A stretch of 64,000 bases of DNA from JAIBJN01 sp963699495 (GTDB lineage: Bacteria > Actinomycetota > Thermoleophilia > Gaiellales > Gaiellaceae): assembly GCA_963699495.1 (NCBI GenBank), contig CAVOUB010000005.1, positions 682,001 through 746,000 on the forward strand, read 5' to 3'. Each line of letters begins with the position of its first letter. Position 1 is the stretch's first letter. The notes beneath the pieces were generated by a model. It had not been told where the DNA came from and searched no databases. It was given only the letters and a program-made list of their open reading frames with translations. Shown here one piece after another: positions 62,008 to 64,000 of the stretch. Both the position numbers and the translations under genes were made by a program.

Positions 62008-62873
62008 GCGCCGTCGGATTGTAGCGAGGCGCGCTCGAGCGCCTCGACCATCTCCTCCAGCTCGAGCTCGCTCTCGAAGAAGAGCTCGACGCGGCCGGCG
62101 GTCACCTTCGCGTCGGCGCCCGTCAGGCGGCGCAGAGCGTCGCGGACGCGCTCCGCGAGGGCCGGATCGACCGGTTGCCTGCGCCTCGGCTTCGTGCGCG
62201 CCCCGGCCCAGCGGGCAGCGCGCTCGGCGGCGCGAACGGACATGCCCTGGCGGACGATTCGCCGCGCCAGGCGACGGCGCTCGTCGTTGTCCGGCACGGC
62301 GAGGACGGCCCTGGCGTGGCCTTCGGAAAGCTGTCCGCGCTCGACGAGGCCGAGCACGTCGTCCGGGAGCTCGAGCAGCCGCACCCGGTTCGAAACGGTG
62401 GGCTTCGAGCGCCCGACCTGCTCCGCGACCTCACCGAGGCCGAGACCGAACTCGTCCATCAGGGCCGCGTAGGCACGCGCCTCGTCCACCGGTGAGAGGT
62501 CCTCGCGGGCCACGTTCTCGACCAGGGCGAGCAGGAGGGAGTCGCGGTCGTCCGACTCACGAACGAGCCCCGGCACGGTGGCCAGCCCGGCCACGCGCGC
62601 CGCCCGCCAGCGACGCTCGCCGGCGATCAGCTCGTAGCCACCCTCCGGCGACGGGCGGACGACGACCGGCTGGACGAGGCCCTGCGCGCGGATCGACTCC
62701 GCCAGCTCGTCGATGCGCTCGGCGTCGAGGCGGCGGCGCGGCTGGCGCGAGTTCGGGCGGATCGAGCCGACAGGGAGCTGCAGGAGCTCGGACGCGCTCG
62801 CGGCGCCGCCCATGAGCACCTCGAGCCCGCGCCCGAGCCCTCGGCGGGGACTGGGGCTAGCTGCGGTCGACAA
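61998..62873 (-). CDS. parB: Chromosome-partitioning protein ParB
   Basis: 291 residues from a TTG at 62873, 17 bases inside the end of parA; this start keeps the RRGLGRGLEVL motif that contacts ParA. The ParB/Spo0J domain has VGSIRPNSRQPRRRLDAERIDELAESIRAQGLVQPVVVRP, the CTP-binding GERRWRAARVAGLATVPGLV and VENVAREDLSPVDEARAYAALMDEFGLGLGEVAEQVGRSKPTVSNRVRLLELP (helix-turn-helix). A C-terminal dimerisation helix follows. It loads on parS near oriC. The stop codon is contributed by tRNA-Ile. Confidence 0.95.
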
Positions 62874-63609
62874 GCTCGCTCGCCACCCGGTAGTAGGCGT
62901 CGGCTCCCGCGGAGGAGCGGTCGTAGACAGTGATCGGGAGCCCGTGGCTCGGGGCCTCCGCCAGCCGAACGCTTCGCGGCACGACCGCGTCGAAGACGAG
63001 GTCACCGAAGTGCCGGCGCACCTCGGCCGCGACGTCCGCCGCGAGCCGCGTGCGCCCGTCCACCATCGTCAGGATCATCCCGGCGAGAGCCAGCTTCGGG
63101 TTCAGGCGTGTGCGGACGAGCTCGATCGAGTGGAGGAGCTGCGTAAGACCCTCGAGGGCGTAGTACTCGCATTGCACCGGCACGAGCACGCGGTCGGTGG
63201 CCGCGAGCGCGTTCACCGTCAGCGGTCCCAGCGACGGCGGGCAGTCGATGAAGACGAAGTCGTACCGTTCGCGCGCGGGGGCGAGCGCGTCCGGAAGAAA
63301 TGTCTCGCCGTCGTCTCGGCGCGCCAGCTCGACGGCCGCGCCGGCCAGCTCGGGTCGCGAGGGCACCAGGTAGAGGTTGGGGACCCCGGTCTCGTGCGCG
63401 AGCTCAGCGAGCGGCGCCCCGTCGAGCAGGTCGTAGGTCGACGTCCCGTTTGCGCACTCACCGAGGCCGGACGTGGCGTTCGCCTGCGGATCGAGGTCGA
63501 CCACGAGGGTGCGCGCGCCGGCCTCCGCCAGGCACGCCGCCACGTTCACCGCGGTGGTCGTCTTGCCGACCCCACCCTTCTGGTTTGCCACTGCGAAGAC
63601 CCTCCCCAC
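62857..63609 (-). CDS. parA: Chromosome-partitioning ATPase ParA (Soj)
   Basis: 250 residues from a GTG. Deviant Walker A VANQKGGVGKTTTAVNVAACL, Walker A' LVVDLDPQANATSGLG, Walker B FVFIDCPPSLGPLTVNAL and the DNA-binding Arg-rich C-terminal part. It drives partition of the chromosome with ParB. Short form without an N-terminal HTH, as in chromosomal Soj. Confidence 0.95.
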   Translation of the reverse strand: MGRVFAVANQKGGVGKTTTAVNVAACLAEAGARTLVVDLDPQANATSGLGECANGTSTYDLLDGAPLAELAHETGVPNLYLVPSRPELAGAAVELARRDDGETFLPDALAPARERYDFVFIDCPPSLGPLTVNALAATDRVLVPVQCEYYALEGLTQLLHSIELVRTRLNPKLALAGMILTMVDGRTRLAADVAAEVRRHFGDLVFDAVVPRSVRLAEAPSHGLPITVYDRSSAGADAYYRVASELVDRS

Positions 63610-63623
63610 AGAGGCGATGCTAG

Positions 63624-64000
63624 TCAGGCCAGAGGACGTTTCCGGGCCAGGCCGGGCCGGCGTGGAAATCGCTCAGGCGTCGCTTCCACCTTGGGGACGA
63701 CCAGGAGCGAGCGCCGCTCGGACCCCGGCAGCCGCACCAGCTCCGGCGCCCCTCCGCCCACCTTGCGCGCCGCGGCGGTGGCCCGGTCGAGATCGACCTC
63801 ACCGGCCAGCAGGATGACGCGGCCGCCCACGCGCACCAGTGGGAGGCACCATTCGAGCGCCACCGGGGGCGAAGCCAGGGCCTGGGCGACCGCGGTCCCG
63901 TAGGCCTCTCGGCCCTCGCCCCGCCCGTGCTCCTCGGCCCGGGCGCAGACGACCCGGACGTTCGCAAGCTCCGTTGCCGCTTCCTCGAGGAACGCGCACG
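63624..64000 (-). CDS. rsmG: 16S rRNA (guanine-N7)-methyltransferase RsmG, 5' end beyond the window
   Basis: 125 codons of the C-terminal part are visible in one open frame. CAFLEEAATELANVRVVCARAEEHGRGEGREAYGTAVAQALASPPVALEWCLPLVRVGGRVILLAG is the RsmG signature (family NVxVxxxRAE and YDxVxARAVA, here YGTAVAQALA). RsmG methylates G527 of 16S rRNA. The C-terminal tail (ERFPRRPGLARKRPLA) is typical. The stop is 14 bases from the parA start, keeping the rsmG-parA-parB order seen near many replication origins. Confidence 0.9.
   Translation of the reverse strand, partial: CAFLEEAATELANVRVVCARAEEHGRGEGREAYGTAVAQALASPPVALEWCLPLVRVGGRVILLAGEVDLDRATAAARKVGGGAPELVRLPGSERRSLLVVPKVEATPERFPRRPGLARKRPLA

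Overview
This is a high-GC chromosomal window from an actinobacterium-like organism. Gene content and style suggest the class Thermoleophilia (Gaiellales/Solirubrobacterales type); that placement is inference from protein character and GC, not from a marker-gene search. Pointers are the actinobacterial Mrp form without CxxC, a DUF3107-type small protein, GerMN and YkuD envelope proteins, frequent GTG/TTG starts, and dense GTGA/ATGA stop-start overlaps. The right edge carries parB-parA-rsmG in the order usually found near the replication origin, so the window probably lies close to oriC.

Layout. 1-5.8 kb: a partial unknown gene, Mrp ATPase, CapA-like phosphatase, a two-component pair and a GerMN lipoprotein. 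5.9-13.8 kb: a membrane-anchored LolA/DUF4367-like protein coupled to a YkuD L,D-transpeptidase, GNAT, an inositol-phosphatase-like enzyme, DUF1015, a YhaM-type nuclease, a shortened YchF GTPase, DUF3107 and methylmalonyl-CoA epimerase. 13.8-23.4 kb: a short FtsH, nicotinate phosphoribosyltransferase, DUF1385, an M20 peptidase, two tandem paralogous methyltransferases, RarA, and a fused EtfB-EtfA. 23.4-25.3 kb: a decayed island holding a multiply frameshifted unknown gene and a broken glycerophosphodiesterase. 25.3-29 kb: arginase, tRNA-Phe, a secreted protein, and two orphan peptide-ABC permeases. 29-38 kb, all on the minus strand: moaC, mogA, ubiA, ccmABCD, hemX, hemA, hemC, hemD, a SAM hydrolase and a methyltransferase, nearly all linked by stop-start overlaps. 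This is a cofactor block for molybdopterin, prenylated quinone, cytochrome c maturation and tetrapyrrole. 38-41 kb: trehalose synthesis (otsA, treT). 41-50 kb: an RsbW-like kinase, an orphan DNA methyltransferase, an HtrA protease, a second two-component pair, an M28-like membrane protein, a sortase and moeA. 50-58.5 kb: a GT87-like membrane transferase, PBP1A, MscS, DUF2203, a cobalamin/iron-type binding lipoprotein, HAD, a Cys/Met PLP enzyme, a CPBP protease, chorismate mutase and a bifunctional nuclease. 58.6-64 kb: two paralogous GT39-type membrane transferases, tRNA-Ile, parB, parA and the end of rsmG.

Data quality matters here. Between about 28 and 49 kb at least seven conserved genes (dppB-type permease, hemC, mogA, moaC, treT twice, sortase, moeA) are each broken by apparent small indels while the rest of the protein stays well conserved in the neighbouring frame. 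This pattern suggests consensus errors in part of the assembly more than real gene loss, and it should be settled before any biological reading of those breaks. I found no CRISPR array, insertion sequence, prophage or recognisable defence system.
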